Of a stretch of DNA of 64,000 nt, positions 63,074 through 64,000 are shown one piece after another; positions within the stretch are counted from its first letter, which is position 1; every line of letters begins with the position of its first letter. The stretch spans positions 184,843 to 248,842 of the forward strand of contig NZ_JBPWOA010000023.1 of NCBI RefSeq assembly GCF_051781005.1, written 5' to 3'. A program made the position numbers and the translations under genes. The stretch is from Anabaena sp051781005 (GTDB lineage Bacteria; Cyanobacteriota; Cyanobacteriia; Cyanobacteriales; Nostocaceae). Below the pieces are notes generated by a model. The model had not been told where the DNA came from and did not search any database. It saw only the letters and a program-made list of their open reading frames with translations.

Positions 63074-63106
63074 AATTACGAATTACAAATTACGAATTAC
63101 GAATTA
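63074..63106. repeat. AATTACG heptamer repeat overlapping a stop codon
   Basis: AATTACG, AATTACA, AATTACG and AATTACG lead directly into TTA at 63104-63106, the stop codon of the minus-strand hydrolase. Confidence 0.8.
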
Positions 63107-63919
63107 TTGTGGGTGTGCTTCTAGCCAATGGTCAATATCAGACAGCAACTGTTGGGGAATTTCCCAGGGGAAAAGATGTGCTGTATTTGGGTAACATTGC
63201 CACTGAGAGTTTTTTAGATGACGTGCAGTTTCTAAGCTGGAATCAGCAGTAATATGGCGGTCTTGGGAACCAGCGAGTACCAAACTAGGGCATTCTATTT
63301 TTTGTAGTTCTGGAAGTCGATTGTACCCGGCTCGAATGGCGCTGTAGAGGGCGCGAGTTGCATAGGGAGAAGTTTGTAAATAAGCTGGTACGGCTGAGTT
63401 GGCGATGTAACCGTAAGCAGTAGGTGTATGTTGTTGGATTAAGTGACGAAAGAGCGATCGCTTGCCAAATGTTTCAATATTCCAATCCCAACTCGGTTTT
63501 AGATAATTTAATAGTGCCGCAACGCCAGTATAAAGATTATCTTGCCAAGAAATAGGCGGATGATCTCCCCAAGGTTTAGCTGAGGTTGCGACCAAAATCA
63601 GCCCAGTCACTCGTTCTGGTAAACGCAGTGCCAATTCCATCGCTAAAATACCACCCAGTGACCATCCCAATACCAGACATTTTTCAATCTGAAAACGGTC
63701 TAGGAGAGCTTCTAAGTCATCTAAATGGTCTTGCATATTGAAATTGCTATTGCAGCGACTTTTGCCGTATCCTCGCAAATCAGGAGCAAAGGTTTGAAAG
63801 CGGTTTGATAAGTGATTTGTAAAGACAGCAAGATTACGGCCAGTACCAGGATGACCATGTAAACCCAGAATAGGAAATCCTTGACCTTGAATGTAGACGT
63901 GAAGAGGTACAGCATTCAT
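63104..63919 (-). CDS. Alpha/beta hydrolase
   Basis: Read from ATG 63919 the protein is 271 residues; the frame extends upstream to 63967, but that part is translated heptamer repeat. LHGHPGTGRNL near residue 18 gives the oxyanion loop, LRGYGKSR near 43 is conserved, and LGWSLGGILAME near 82 contains the nucleophile Ser. LVLAGSQDRHIT near 213 has the acid and NTAHLFPWE near 246 the His. The substrate is unknown. Proline iminopeptidase-like or ester hydrolase activity is possible. Confidence 0.8.
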   Translation of the reverse strand: MNAVPLHVYIQGQGFPILGLHGHPGTGRNLAVFTNHLSNRFQTFAPDLRGYGKSRCNSNFNMQDHLDDLEALLDRFQIEKCLVLGWSLGGILAMELALRLPERVTGLILVATSAKPWGDHPPISWQDNLYTGVAALLNYLKPSWDWNIETFGKRSLFRHLIQQHTPTAYGYIANSAVPAYLQTSPYATRALYSAIRAGYNRLPELQKIECPSLVLAGSQDRHITADSSLETARHLKNSQWQCYPNTAHLFPWEIPQQLLSDIDHWLEAHPQ

Positions 63920-63946
63920 AATTCGTAATTCGTAATTCGTAATTGG
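63920..63946. repeat. CGTAATT heptamer repeat upstream of a start codon
   Basis: Three CGTAATT units directly abut the ATG of the hydrolase, in the orientation opposite to the repeat at the other end of the gene (63074-63106). The sequence to 64000 shows no further feature. Confidence 0.75.
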
Positions 63947-64000
63947 TAGGGTTATTAACCTCCCCATCTTCCTAATCTCCTGTCCCCTATCTATTTTTCT

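Overview
The window looks like a chromosomal stretch of a filamentous, probably heterocyst-forming cyanobacterium (Nostocales: Anabaena/Nostoc/Dolichospermum-like). The base composition is AT-rich. HIP1 octamers (GCGATCGC) are scattered through genes, and the intergenic DNA is full of heptameric tandem repeats, small dispersed repeats and palindromic MITE-like elements. Several genes are typical of cyanobacteria: cruF/cruG for myxol glycosides, a short-MrpA Mrp operon, a BgtB-like fused amino-acid transporter, a DUF1816 protein and FHA/PAS/GAF/GGDEF/EAL signalling proteins. No rRNA, tRNA, CRISPR array or transposase gene was recognised. All domain calls were made by reading motifs; no database search was possible.

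Layout. 0-4.4 kb: a membrane-anchored NACHT NTPase cut by the window edge with a small upstream partner, an orphan DNA adenine methylase, a b-type cytochrome and a Pro-rich secreted peptide. 4.4-11.8 kb: a three-gene minus-strand operon of a dynamin-like GTPase, a giant Hsp70-like ATPase and an unknown protein, resembling the enterobacterial SrfABC arrangement; this is my best candidate for a poorly described system. 11.9-14.5 kb: TetR regulator divergent from a Rieske oxygenase, then a cyclase-family hydrolase with an apparent frameshift. 14.9-28.3 kb: two very large secreted-type proteins (ExeM/NucH-like nuclease with RTX repeats; choice-of-anchor I propeller with DUF4114 ends) around an aldehyde dehydrogenase, a PBP4-type peptidase and a DUF488 two-gene unit.

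28.4-32.3 kb: complete seven-gene Mrp Na+/H+ antiporter operon (mrpC-D-E-F-G-A-B) with overlapping genes. 32.4-39 kb: degenerate P-loop protein, fused ABC amino-acid transporter, acetyltransferase, MFS transporter, QueD and a His-rich membrane hydroxylase. 39.9-42.9 kb: FHA-PAS-GAF-GGDEF-EAL protein and a tiny membrane protein. 43-48.9 kb: small metabolic genes, including an acetyltransferase/cupin/hydrolase trio bracketed by two inverted ~210-240 bp palindromic repeats. 48.9-55 kb: RNase HI and a two-gene hybrid kinase/c-di-GMP response regulator operon. 55-64 kb: cruG and cruF, carA, a STAS protein, mrnC and an rRNA 2'-O-methyltransferase, DUF1816 and an alpha/beta hydrolase.

The repeats shape gene ends. 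Heptamers supply the stop codon or start context of several genes, dispersed repeats lengthen apparent open frames, and one 27-bp repeat sits in frame inside a small gene. Several starts were therefore moved inward from the longest open frame.
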